In this document: in pieces, positions 25,035 to 31,868 of the stretch
How positions within the stretch are numbered: the stretch's first letter is position 1
Layout: every line of letters begins with the position of its first letter
Source of the DNA: Solirubrobacteraceae bacterium
GTDB taxonomy: Bacteria > Actinomycetota > Thermoleophilia > Solirubrobacterales > Solirubrobacteraceae
Length of the DNA stretch: 64,000 bases
Assembly: GCA_023230855.1 (NCBI GenBank)
Contig: JALNWQ010000001.1
Location: 186,001-250,000, forward strand
Direction of reading: 5' to 3'
Translations under genes and position numbers: made by a program
The notes under the pieces: generated by a model
What the model was told of the DNA's origin: nothing
The model's database searches: none
Seen by the model: the letters and a program-made list of their open reading frames with translations, nothing else

Positions 25035-25081
25035 TACGGTCGGCGACCATGCGGATGCTCCCGGCCGGACGACGACGATGA
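25035..25081 (+). promoter_or_regulatory. Leaderless 10-codon reading frame overlapping the EamA start
   Basis: TACGGT (25035-25040) ends 8 nt before ATG 25049, which opens a 10-codon frame (MRMLPAGRRR) whose TGA (25079-25081) overlaps the EamA ATG (25078) as ATGA. The main gene lacks its own ribosome binding site, so this short frame could deliver ribosomes to it by stop-start coupling. Confidence 0.45.
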
Positions 25082-25485
25082 GCTGGCTGGCCTACGCCGC
25101 CGTCGCGATCGTCGGGTTCGCGAGCTGGGGCGTCGTGAGCAAGGTGGCGCTGGACCACACGGGCTGGCCGCAGGCGTCGTTGCTCGTCGGACTCGTGACC
25201 GTCGCCGTCTCGGTGGTGGCGCTGGCGCTCTCGGACGCCTCGTGGTCGACGAAGGGGGCGACCGTCGGCGCGGCGGCGGGCCTGGCGGCCGCCCTCGGCT
25301 TCGTCTTCTTCTACCTGGCGCTCGACGCCGGCCCCGCGAGCCAGGTGGTGCCGGTCGTCGGCGTCTACCCGGTGCTCGCGGCGGTCCTGGCGGTGGTCTT
25401 CCTGTCGGAGGGCATGAGCCCCGTGCAGGTCGCGGGCGCCGGGCTCGCCGTCACCGGCGTGCTGCTCGTCGGGCTGGGCAGCTGA
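25078..25485 (+). CDS. EamA/DMT-family transporter, half-size
   Basis: 135 residues with five hydrophobic segments, one EamA repeat rather than the ten-helix double repeat of most DMT transporters. Family features are the FASWGVVSKVAL start, GFVFFYLALDAGPASQVVPV and GVYPVLAAVLAVVFLSEGMS, which is the conserved 'P-LAA-LA-x-FLxE' block. Half-size members work as dimers and export small metabolites or drugs; the cargo is unknown. The start overlaps a 10-codon upstream frame. Confidence 0.88.
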   Translation: MSWLAYAAVAIVGFASWGVVSKVALDHTGWPQASLLVGLVTVAVSVVALALSDASWSTKGATVGAAAGLAAALGFVFFYLALDAGPASQVVPVVGVYPVLAAVLAVVFLSEGMSPVQVAGAGLAVTGVLLVGLGS

Positions 25486-25604
25486 GTCGGCGGGTCGCCC
25501 CACCCGGCCCCGCGCTGGTCGATGGCCTGCAGGATCGTGACGTTCGTCGCGAAGTGGTGTAACGACAGGTGCTTGATTCTGTGGCCGTGACCAAGGAGGT
25601 CCTC

Positions 25605-26180
25605 ATGAACGGCCTGTCCAACGCCCACCACTTCCGTCGCCTCGTGGCGGCGTGGTGCATGATCGCCGCCCCCGTGGCGCTGTTGGTGGCGATGATCGCC
25701 CGGTCGGCGATCGGCACGAGCGAGCGCGCCTACGTCATCGGCAAGGTGGGGAGCCCCGACACGGGGTCCTTCTGGCAGATGGCGCTCGTCGTCGCGCTCG
25801 TCCTCATGGTGCCCGTCGTGCTCGGGCTCATGCACATGCTCCGCGAGCGCGAGGTCCTCACGGGCCACGTCGGCGGGGCGATCGCGATGCTCGGCCTTCT
25901 CGTCCTGCCCTGGGCGCTCATGGTCGGCATCGTCGTCCTGGCCTACGGGCTCTACCGGGCGCGCGCCGTCCAGTCGACCGTGGCGCTGATGCTCGCCGTC
26001 GGCGCGGCGGTGCTGGCGCTGGCGGCGATCACGACCACCGAGTGGATCGCGTTCGTCGGCGTCGCCGCGCTGCTCGTCGGCCTGGGATCGATCGGCATGA
26101 TGGTCCTGGGCGAGACCGACGACGAGTGGGAGCGCACCCCCGAGGCGCCCGGGTTCCGGCCGTTGCCGGGCCTGCACTGA
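25605..26180 (+). CDS. Membrane protein of unknown function (four to five helices)
   Basis: 191 residues from ATG 25605, preceded by AAGGAGG at the ideal distance, a rare clear Shine-Dalgarno site in this window (the in-frame start at 25569 lacks one). Hydrophobic segments lie at about residues 13-33, 58-80, 90-112, 119-142 and 145-165. A short acidic C-terminal tail (GETDDEWERTPEAPG) faces the cytosol. I recognise no family. TGTAAC at about 25556 may be its -10 box. Confidence 0.72.
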   Translation: MNGLSNAHHFRRLVAAWCMIAAPVALLVAMIARSAIGTSERAYVIGKVGSPDTGSFWQMALVVALVLMVPVVLGLMHMLREREVLTGHVGGAIAMLGLLVLPWALMVGIVVLAYGLYRARAVQSTVALMLAVGAAVLALAAITTTEWIAFVGVAALLVGLGSIGMMVLGETDDEWERTPEAPGFRPLPGLH

Positions 26181-26189
26181 TGATCGGGT

Positions 26190-26213
26190 CCCCGGCCTCG
26201 CGAGGGGCCGGGG
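26190..26213. terminator. Hairpin, likely terminator of the 25605 gene
   Basis: CCCCGGCC pairs with GGCCGGGG around a short TC-GC-GAGG centre, 10 bases after the stop codon. There is no U-tract, as usual for high-GC actinobacteria. Confidence 0.5.
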
Positions 26214-26223
26214 GCTCCGGGAG

Positions 26224-26279
26224 CTGCGACCCGCCGTGCGACCGGGGGGGGATATGGGGTCGCACGGCGGGTGTCGCAG
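26224..26279. terminator. Long inverted repeat with G-rich loop
   Basis: The left arm (26224-26243, CTGCGACCCGCCGTGCGACC) pairs with the right arm (26258-26279) over 20 bp with a single 2-nt bulge. The 14-nt loop begins with a run of G. The arms are too long for an ordinary terminator, but a bidirectional terminator for the two convergent genes is the simplest reading. Confidence 0.55.
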
Positions 26280-26502
26280 TCGGAGGTCGACGTTGCGACC
26301 AGCGCTCCCGGCCGCGATGGGGGTCATGCCGGGAACGAGTCCAACCTACGACGGGCCCGCCGCGTCAGGGCCCCGGATGGACCGATGTACGAGCCGGCCG
26401 GGCGACCTCGTGCGAGGTGGACCGAAGGCCGACCCGCCCGCCCGGTCGGCGACCCGCCCGGCCCGCCGCCCCGCCCGACGGGGCGCTCGGCCGTCGGGCG
26501 CG

Positions 26503-27111
26503 TTACGGCGTCGTGGTCGTGGGGTCGTCGAACGGGTCGTCCTCGGGGAGCGGGGTCGATCCGCCGCCGGTGCCGCCGCCCGACCCGGATCCGTCCTCGA
26601 TGCGACGGACGCGCTCCTCGAGGTCGCGCAGGTCGTCCTGGACCCGGGTGACCGCCGACGCGTCCGGGGCGTCGTCGCCGTCGGCGTCGCCACCCGCGGA
26701 CGAGCCGTCGGTCACCTGGGTCTGCAGCGCCTCGAGGTCCTTGCGGACCTTGTCCAGGTCGCCCTTCGTGGAGCGGGCGTCGATCCGGTCGTCGAGCGCG
26801 TCGATCCGGCTGCTCAGGCCGTTGGTGTCGCCCCCGAACGACGGCTCGTCGTCCCCGCCGCCCCCGTCGACGAGCGCCCAGAACGCGATCGCGAGCGCGA
26901 CGACGGCGACGACCGCCACGACGGTGACCGTCGTGCGGGCCGACTCGACCTGCTGCTCCAGCTCCCGGATCTGCTCGCGCTCGCTCGGCGGCTGCTCGCC
27001 CGACGGCGGACGCGGGACCGGGCCGCCGCCGTAGGGGTCGTCCGGATCCTGACCGCGGTACCGCGGCGCCTGGGGCAGCGCGCGCGTGGGGGGATCCGGT
27101 TCGTAGCCCAT
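26503..27111 (-). CDS. Single-pass membrane protein with coiled coil
   Basis: 202 residues from ATG 27111. A Pro/Tyr/Gly-rich cytosolic N-terminus (1-45) leads to a short helix (SEREQIRELEQQVESARTTV), one transmembrane helix (VTVVAVVAVVALAIAFWALV), then an extracytoplasmic coiled coil (LSSRIDALDDRIDARSTKGDLDKVRKDLEALQ and VTRVQDDLRDLEERVRRIED) and a Gly/Ser/acidic tail. The architecture suggests an oligomeric scaffold; no enzyme motif is present. TATGGC (27118-27123 on the minus strand) lies 6 nt upstream, as for leaderless genes. Confidence 0.68.
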   Translation of the reverse strand: MGYEPDPPTRALPQAPRYRGQDPDDPYGGGPVPRPPSGEQPPSEREQIRELEQQVESARTTVTVVAVVAVVALAIAFWALVDGGGGDDEPSFGGDTNGLSSRIDALDDRIDARSTKGDLDKVRKDLEALQTQVTDGSSAGGDADGDDAPDASAVTRVQDDLRDLEERVRRIEDGSGSGGGTGGGSTPLPEDDPFDDPTTTTP

Positions 27112-27231
27112 GGGGGAGCCATACCGGACCGGGGGGCCGGGCACAACCCGGGAGGGCGCCCCGACCCGACGGCGTCCGGGCGGTGGCGCGCGTGCATCGG
27201 GCCGCCCCGGTGGCCCGTCGTCGCCGGCCCC

Positions 27232-27252
27232 GGAGCCGTCGCCGACGGCTCC
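27232..27252. terminator. Perfect hairpin downstream of the 28965-27301 gene
   Basis: GGAGCCGTC (27232-27240) and GACGGCTCC (27244-27252) form a 9-bp perfect stem with a 3-nt loop, 49 bases past the stop of the minus-strand secreted-protein gene. Confidence 0.5.
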
Positions 27253-27300
27253 GCCGCGCGCCAGGCGGGTTTGCCCTGGCCTACCGCAGTCCGCCGTCGC

Positions 27301-28965
27301 CTACCGCCGCGACACGCGCCGGTAGGTCGTCGTCGAGCGCGTCGACGCGCCGCGCAGCGTGACGCGGAGTCGCACGCGGTAGCGCCCGGCGGCCAGGGTC
27401 CGGACGCTCCGTCGGACCGCTCCCGCCCGACGCGCCCGCAACCGCACGTCGCGCACCTTGCGCCACCGCGCGGCGCCCGCGCCGGGCCGTCGCCGGTCGA
27501 TCCGCACCCGCACCGCGCCCGCCGCCGGCAACGCCAGGCGCACCGCCGATCGGGTGAGCTTCAGCGATCGCGTCGGCGACGCGCGCCGGGCCGTCCCGGA
27601 CCGGGTGGCCGCCGCGGGCGGCGTCGACCGGGACGGCGTCGTGGACGCAGGCGGTGGCACGGCGGACCCCGGGACCGTCGTCGCGCCCGCACCGGCGTCC
27701 GGCGGCGTCCAGCCGGGTCCGAGCGGGGGCGGCTTCAGCCGGGTCACCTCGAACGGGACCCGGTGCGGGCCGCCCGGCGCGTTCGTCTCGATGGTGAGCG
27801 TGGCGCGGTACACGTCACGGGGGGTGTCCTGGTCGAGGACGACGGGCACGGTCGTCGTGCGGCCGGGCAGCACCACCGCGGGGGCGCACGACTGCGGGCC
27901 CTGGGCGAGGTCGTGCGGGGTGCAGGAGAAGAGCGCGGCGTCGGGGCCGTCGAAGCTCGTCCGGCGGAGGAAGAGGTCGGCGTCGCCGTGGTTCGTCACC
28001 GCGACGGTGAACCGGTTGTACCCCCATCCCTCGACGACCCAGCGGGCCTCCTCGAGCCCGTGCTGCTCGAGGAGCTTCGCGAACCCGTGGAGCGGCCGCC
28101 CGACCTCCGCCCGCGCCCCGACCGTGGACAGCACCGACGGCGTGTCGTCCTCGGGGTAGCGTCGCGGCGGGTCGGTGGCCGGCCGGTCCGGGTCGGTGCC
28201 GGCGTGCGCCTCGCCGTACTGGTCGGTCGCGGCGTACGGCAGCCGGGGACGCAGCACGATGTCGACGTCCTCGCGGACCGCGTCGCGGCCGAGCACGAGC
28301 GGCGGACCGTCGTAGCGTGCGCCGGGCAGATCCGGCCAGTAGCCGCGCAGGCCGAGCGGCGACGTCGCCTCGATCCGGTGCTCGCCGGCCGGGAGGTGGA
28401 TCTCGTAGCGGCCGTCGTCGTCGACGGTCGCGGGGGTGGAGTATCCGGCCGCGCCCTCGGTCCGTACGCGGATCTCGGGCCTGCCGGCCGGCAGCCCGCC
28501 GCGCAGGGTCACGCGCCCGCGGATGACCGAGCCGATGGTCCGCAGGGTCAGGTCGACGCGCATGCGCTCGCCGGCGGCGGGGTCGACGTAGAGGTCCTGT
28601 CCGTCGGGCCCGCGCGCCGCCTCGGTGGCGTGCCCCGGCGCCGAGCCGCGGACGGTGAACGAGGTGCTCGTCGGGCTCCGGGCCGGCAGGCCGGTGATCT
28701 CGTACCGGCCGTCGGCGTCGGTGACGTCGGCGAACGGCCAGTCGTCGTGGGTGTCCCACACCGTGTAGCTCACGCCCGTCACCGGTGCGGGCACGACGAC
28801 GCGCGCGCCCTCGAGTGGTCGGCCGGCGTCGTCGCGCACCGTGCCGTGGACCGCGGCCGTCGACCCGTGGGCGACGCTCGGGACGAGCACGGAGGCGAGC
28901 AACGCGGCGAGCAACGCCAGGAGCGTCGTGGCCCGACGGTCGACGGTCCCGGACGGCGCACGCAT
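27301..28965 (-). CDS. Secreted multidomain protein, paralogue of the 23105-24856 gene (paralogue B)
   Basis: 554 residues with a signal peptide (ATTLLALLAALLASVLVPS, cut near VAHG/S). The domain order matches paralogue A: two carboxypeptidase-regulatory-like sandwiches (GTVRDDAGRPLEGARVVV; RGRVTLRGGLPAGRPEIRV), ATDQYGEAHAGTD with PPRRYPEDDTP, a WGYNRFTVAVTNHGDADLFL domain with DAALFSC and GGPHRVPFEVTRL, then a Pro/Ser/Thr linker and a basic C-terminal beta domain ending in AGRYRVRLRVT. A central Cys pair is shared in position with paralogue A. Four unrelated genes or features lie between the two copies. Likely cell-surface; function unknown. Confidence 0.72.
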   Translation of the reverse strand: MRAPSGTVDRRATTLLALLAALLASVLVPSVAHGSTAAVHGTVRDDAGRPLEGARVVVPAPVTGVSYTVWDTHDDWPFADVTDADGRYEITGLPARSPTSTSFTVRGSAPGHATEAARGPDGQDLYVDPAAGERMRVDLTLRTIGSVIRGRVTLRGGLPAGRPEIRVRTEGAAGYSTPATVDDDGRYEIHLPAGEHRIEATSPLGLRGYWPDLPGARYDGPPLVLGRDAVREDVDIVLRPRLPYAATDQYGEAHAGTDPDRPATDPPRRYPEDDTPSVLSTVGARAEVGRPLHGFAKLLEQHGLEEARWVVEGWGYNRFTVAVTNHGDADLFLRRTSFDGPDAALFSCTPHDLAQGPQSCAPAVVLPGRTTTVPVVLDQDTPRDVYRATLTIETNAPGGPHRVPFEVTRLKPPPLGPGWTPPDAGAGATTVPGSAVPPPASTTPSRSTPPAAATRSGTARRASPTRSLKLTRSAVRLALPAAGAVRVRIDRRRPGAGAARWRKVRDVRLRARRAGAVRRSVRTLAAGRYRVRLRVTLRGASTRSTTTYRRVSRR

Positions 28966-29044
28966 CTCCGGGTGATCGGACGCGGCGCGGACGACCGTGA
29001 GCCCGGGCCGCGCCGCCTCGGACGATCGTCCGCGCCGGTCCGGG

Positions 29045-29698
29045 TCAGGTGGTCGCAGCGCCCTGGCGGGACTCCCACGCCTGGCGCAGCGCGGCGAGGA
29101 GCGTGTCGGACGGCTGGGCGCCGGTGACGAGCATCCGCCGGTCGAGGACGAACGCGGGGACGCCGCCGATGCCGAGCTCCTGCGCCTCCTCGTATTCCGA
29201 CCGGACGGCGTCGGCCAGGTCGTCGGACGCGAGCAGCGTCCGCACGTCGTCGGCGTCGAGCCCGGCGTCGGTCCCGATCCGCACGAGGGTGTCGTGGTCG
29301 CTGACGACCTCGCCGTCGACGAAGTACCCGTGCAGCAGTCGCTCCTTCACCGCGTCGGCCAGCCCGTGGGTGCGGGCGTGGTGCAGCAGCCGGTGCGCGT
29401 CGCGGGTGTTGGCGGGCCTGGCGCGGTCCAGGTGGTACTCGAGCCCGTGCTCGGCGGCCATCTTCGTGACGCCCTCGTTCATCTGTCGGGCCTCGTCGAG
29501 GGTCTTGCCGTACTTGCGGGCGAGGATCTCGTCGAGCCCGCGGTCGACGGTCGCGGGCATGTCGGGCGCCAGCTGGAAGCTGCGCCAGGTGACCTCGACC
29601 TCGTCGCGGTGCTCGAACCGGCCGAGGGCGTCCTCGAACGACCGCTTGCCGATGTAGCAGAAGGGGCAGGCCACATCGGACCAGATCTCGACGTGCAT
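29045..29698 (-). CDS. DsbA-family oxidoreductase (FrnE-like)
   Basis: 217 residues, a thioredoxin fold with helical insert. The redox motif is C11PFC14 in SDVACPFCYIGKRSFEDAL. The family Thr/Val-cis-Pro segment appears as GIGGVPAFVLDRRMLVTGAQ, a FrnE/DSBA signature; ANTRDAHRLLHHA is also typical. FrnE proteins are cytosolic disulfide isomerases or glutathione-transferase-like enzymes, and no signal peptide is present here. ATG 29698 follows TATGGT (29705-29710, minus strand) by 6 nt, so the transcript is probably leaderless and the longer frame is not used. Confidence 0.9.
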   Translation of the reverse strand: MHVEIWSDVACPFCYIGKRSFEDALGRFEHRDEVEVTWRSFQLAPDMPATVDRGLDEILARKYGKTLDEARQMNEGVTKMAAEHGLEYHLDRARPANTRDAHRLLHHARTHGLADAVKERLLHGYFVDGEVVSDHDTLVRIGTDAGLDADDVRTLLASDDLADAVRSEYEEAQELGIGGVPAFVLDRRMLVTGAQPSDTLLAALRQAWESRQGAATT

Positions 29699-29856
29699 GG
29701 ACCGACCATACGGGGCCGGGCGTGGCGGCCCGGCGGCGTGCGGGAACGGGTCGGCCCGGGCGGGGCGGACCACGGCGCGTCGCACGTCGGCGTCGGCCCG
29801 GCCCGGTGCGGGTGGGCGGACCGTCACGCGGCCCGGCCAGGCCGTAGGGTCGCGCG

Positions 29857-30231
29857 ATGGACGTCGCGCTGTGGATCGTGGCCGGCCTGGCCGGGCTCGT
29901 GTTCTTCCTCGCCGGGTTCCTCAAGCTCACCAAGCCGTGGAACGAGCTCCACGAGCAGATGCCGTGGACGGTCGACGTCACCGCCGCGCAGGTCAAGCTC
30001 ATCGGCGTCGCCGAGCTCCTCGGCGGCCTGGGCCTCATCCTGCCCGGAGCGTTCGACACGGCGACGTGGCTCACCCCGGTCGCCGCCGCCGGCCTCGTGC
30101 TGACGATGGCGGTCGCGGCGGCGATGCACCGCCGGCGCGGGGACGGCCCGGAGAACCTGCTGCTCAACGCGATCCTCGGCGGGATGGCGTTCGTCGTCCT
30201 CGTCGGGCGGACGGTGATCGAGACGCTGTGA
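29857..30231 (+). CDS. DoxX-family membrane protein
   Basis: 124 residues with four hydrophobic helices: IVAGLAGLVFFLAGFLKLT, VKLIGVAELLGGLGLILPG, WLTPVAAAGLVLTMAVAA and NAILGGMAFVVLVGRTV. The first-helix 'GxxFFLAGxxKL' and the 'GxxELLGGLGLILPG' of the second helix define DoxX-like proteins, linked to redox or detoxification complexes in the membrane. TAGGGT (29845-29850) lies 6 nt before ATG 29857. Confidence 0.88.
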   Translation: MDVALWIVAGLAGLVFFLAGFLKLTKPWNELHEQMPWTVDVTAAQVKLIGVAELLGGLGLILPGAFDTATWLTPVAAAGLVLTMAVAAAMHRRRGDGPENLLLNAILGGMAFVVLVGRTVIETL

Positions 30232-30236
30232 TGCCG

Positions 30237-31688
30237 TCAGCGGCACGTCCGCGACGACGCCCGCAACGTCGATCGGGTCCCGTCCCGCCAGCGGACTCGG
30301 GCACGGAGCGGCGCGGCGCGCATCCGGTGGGCGCGGCGGACGCGGAGGGTGCGCGCGAACGGGGCCCGCACCGCGACGCGGCTCGCCGCCCCGGCGCGCA
30401 GGAACCGGACGCTGCGCACGTCGTGCACGTCGCCGGTGAGCGCGGCGCGGACGCGACGCGGGCCGACGCAGGTCGCCGCCGGGACCGGTCGCGGGACGGG
30501 GACGGCGAAGGTCAGCGCGTCGGGGCGCACGTAGTCGCGAGGGTCCTCGATGAACCGCAGCTCGGGTCGGATCGCGGCCGGCACGTCGCGCTGCAACGCG
30601 CGCTCGAGCACGGGGCGCATCGCGGCGGCGCGGGTGGTGATGCCGGGCTGCCAGTCGTCGTGGTGGGTGGGGACGAACACCCGCGGCCGGATCGCGCGGA
30701 CGTAGGTCATCGGGTCGCGCAGGCCGTTGGTGAACTGGTTGAACCCCTGGATCGCGCCGACCTGGACGTCGGCGGGGCCCTGGGCGCGGAGCGCGGCGAC
30801 GACCGCGTCCCCGGCCGCGGTGCCCTCGAGCGGCCCGGCGGAGTCGTTCCACGTCAGCGCGTGGTCGCCGACCTCGAACCGGTACAGCAGCGTGCCGCCC
30901 TCGGGGTCGGCGAGGTGCGAGAGGAGCTCCAGCGCGTCGGTGACGTTCGTCGGGTGCTCGAGGATCGTCGGCGACGGCAGCGGCACGAACGGCTCGCGCA
31001 GTTCGCTCGGCAGCGACGGGCCGGAGTGGACGTGGCGCATCGCGGTGACGGCCACCCCGGCCGGGCCGGGCGCGCGCCGCGTGGAGCCCGGGCCGGCGTC
31101 GGCGGGGCTCACCGCCACGCAGTCCGGGGCCGGCTCCTCGCGCCGCAGGAACGCGCAGTGCTCGGCGCTGCCGACGAGCGTCGCCCCCGACGCTCGGGCG
31201 ATCGGCACGGCGTCCATCGCGTGGTCCCAGTGCCCGTGGCCGATGTAGACGTGCGACGGCCGCAGCCGCGCGAGCTCCGCCGCGTCGGTCGGCACGTACC
31301 CGGAGTACACCCCGCGCGGCACCCACGCGTCGAGCAGCACCACGTGCCCCCGGATCGCCATCGCGAAGTTCGTCACCCCGAACCACGACAGGACGATCCG
31401 GTCCGCGCGCGGCCGAGCGGTGCGCTGGTCGACGTTGGCCCTGCCGAAGAACCGGTTGCGGGTCTCGAGGAGCCGGGGGTCGGGCGTGGCGCGGGTGGGG
31501 GTCGTCGTGGAGCCGGTGGTCGCGGCGGCGGTCGTCGTGGGGCCGGTGGTCGCGGGGGCGGTCAGCGTGGACGCGATCGACGGCGAGGGGACGAGGGCCG
31601 CGAGGGCGATGAGCAGGACGGCCGCGGCCGACGCGACCGGGCGGGTCGCGGATCCGCCGCGTCGACGGGGCGTCGATGAGTGCCGCAT
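30237..31688 (-). CDS. Secreted MBL-fold hydrolase with C-terminal basic domain
   Basis: 483 residues. An N-terminal signal peptide (ATRPVASAAAVLLIALAALV) precedes a Thr/Ala/Pro-rich stretch (41-70). The metallo-beta-lactamase domain starts near residue 95 and has H151-G-H153-W-D155-H156 (metal motif HxHxDH), a His in MRHVHSG, and later VFVPTHHDDWQPG, the C-terminal metal His/Asp positions. About 75 C-terminal residues are Arg-rich strands and resemble the tail domains of the two secreted paralogues nearby. The substrate is unknown. TAGCGT (31696-31701, minus strand) lies 7 nt upstream of ATG 31688. It marks the left edge of the defence island. Confidence 0.8.
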   Translation of the reverse strand: MRHSSTPRRRGGSATRPVASAAAVLLIALAALVPSPSIASTLTAPATTGPTTTAAATTGSTTTPTRATPDPRLLETRNRFFGRANVDQRTARPRADRIVLSWFGVTNFAMAIRGHVVLLDAWVPRGVYSGYVPTDAAELARLRPSHVYIGHGHWDHAMDAVPIARASGATLVGSAEHCAFLRREEPAPDCVAVSPADAGPGSTRRAPGPAGVAVTAMRHVHSGPSLPSELREPFVPLPSPTILEHPTNVTDALELLSHLADPEGGTLLYRFEVGDHALTWNDSAGPLEGTAAGDAVVAALRAQGPADVQVGAIQGFNQFTNGLRDPMTYVRAIRPRVFVPTHHDDWQPGITTRAAAMRPVLERALQRDVPAAIRPELRFIEDPRDYVRPDALTFAVPVPRPVPAATCVGPRRVRAALTGDVHDVRSVRFLRAGAASRVAVRAPFARTLRVRRAHRMRAAPLRARVRWRDGTRSTLRASSRTCR

Positions 31689-31784
31689 CGTCCCGACGCT
31701 ACCGCGGCAGCCCGGAGCGGGGGAGGTGGTTCGCGGCTGCTCGGACGTGCGACGCCGCGCCCGGGAGAGCATCTCGATCACAGC

Positions 31785-31800
31785 GATAAGCCGGATTATC
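31785..31800. promoter_or_regulatory. AT-rich near-palindrome upstream of the defence operon
   Basis: GATAAGCCGGATTATC is symmetric except for one base pair at its inner arms. It lies in the only strongly AT-rich stretch nearby (31770-31820), 69 bases before the first gene of the operon, which encodes a helix-turn-helix protein that could bind here. TACGGT at 31833-31838 is a possible -10 box. Confidence 0.5.
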
Positions 31801-31868
31801 AAAGAATCTAAAACGCACACGCGCGACGCCGCTACGGTTTGTCGCGACACCCGACGAGGTGGAGCCCC

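Larger units (their letters stand above)
26181..26502. other. Intergenic region with two strong hairpins between convergent genes
   Basis: The 322 bases between two convergent genes hold a hairpin at 26190-26213 and a larger one at 26224-26279, described separately. The rest (26280-26502) is GC-rich and shows no reading frame of quality, repeat or promoter that I can support. Confidence 0.6.
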
